Below, one piece after another: positions 5,880 to 5,970 of a DNA stretch of 5,970 nt. The notes beneath the pieces are model-generated. The model saw nothing but the letters and a program-made list of their open reading frames with translations. It searched no databases and was not told where the DNA came from. Each line of letters begins with the position of its first letter. The first letter of the stretch is position 1. The stretch is taken from positions 1 through 5,970 of the forward strand of contig JANTFJ010000172.1 in the NCBI GenBank assembly GCA_024763495.1, given 5' to 3'. Both the position numbers and the translations under genes were made by a program. Source of the stretch: Desulfobulbaceae bacterium. Its GTDB lineage: Bacteria > Desulfobacterota > Desulfobulbia > Desulfobulbales > SURF-16.

Positions 5880-5970
5880 TAGGCGCTTACGGCCATTGTC
5901 TAAACAATTTTTTGTTTTGATTTTTGGTAACTTCTCCATATGTAGTGGTGGCACCCAACCGTAGGTCTGC

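Larger units (their letters stand above)
5683..5970. other. Upstream region of purC, no confident gene
   Basis: Holds the purC ribosome binding site and repeat copy C. No clear sigma-70 promoter was found. On the minus strand two frames stay open from the right edge, to a stop at 5887-5889 (27 codons) and to one at 5868-5870 (33 codons). Either might be the tail of an upstream gene, but neither shows a recognisable motif. Confidence 0.4.

Noticed and set aside
5871..5970. Possible tail of an upstream gene on the minus strand
   Set aside because: Two overlapping frames are open over this short AT-rich edge and neither can be preferred or recognised, so no CDS is claimed.

Overview
The window carries four convincing protein genes, all on the minus strand, separated by repeat-rich intergenic DNA. 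The protein families, the moderate base composition and the dispersed palindromic repeats suit a Gram-negative environmental bacterium, most likely of the former Deltaproteobacteria (Desulfobacterota). That placement is an inference from protein style, since there is no rRNA or other marker gene here.

Layout in transcription order, from high to low coordinates. At 5683-5970 lies repeat-bearing DNA with the purC ribosome binding site. purC (4795-5682) encodes SAICAR synthase of purine biosynthesis, and its stop codon sits inside a short repeat that recurs at 77-98. The gene-free stretch 4198-4794 contains a 236-bp MITE-like element (4332-4567) with 16-bp perfect terminal inverted repeats around a second, nested inverted repeat, and then a copy of another repeat family (4635-4666). 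Next come three genes that look like one transcription unit: a secreted ABC-type substrate-binding protein (3217-4197), a membrane histidine kinase (1514-3220, overlapping the previous gene by 4 bases as ATGA) and a soluble protein with a receiver domain in front of a histidine kinase (212-1441). The left end (1-211) again holds repeats and hairpins.

Proposed working of the cluster (inference): the binding protein captures a small ligand outside the inner membrane and presents it to, or is read by, the periplasmic domain of the kinase. The kinase then phosphorylates the receiver of the third protein and so tunes that protein's own kinase core. The window holds no permease, no transport ATPase and no DNA-binding regulator, so the binding protein looks dedicated to sensing and the final output must be encoded elsewhere. 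purC is a housekeeping neighbour with no visible functional link.

Three copies of a repeat with core TGTC-CT-AATCCC...GGGATTGTC (99-171, 4635-4666, 5806-5879) and two copies of a 22-base box (77-98, 4779-4800) bracket the signalling genes. They are the least explained part of the window.
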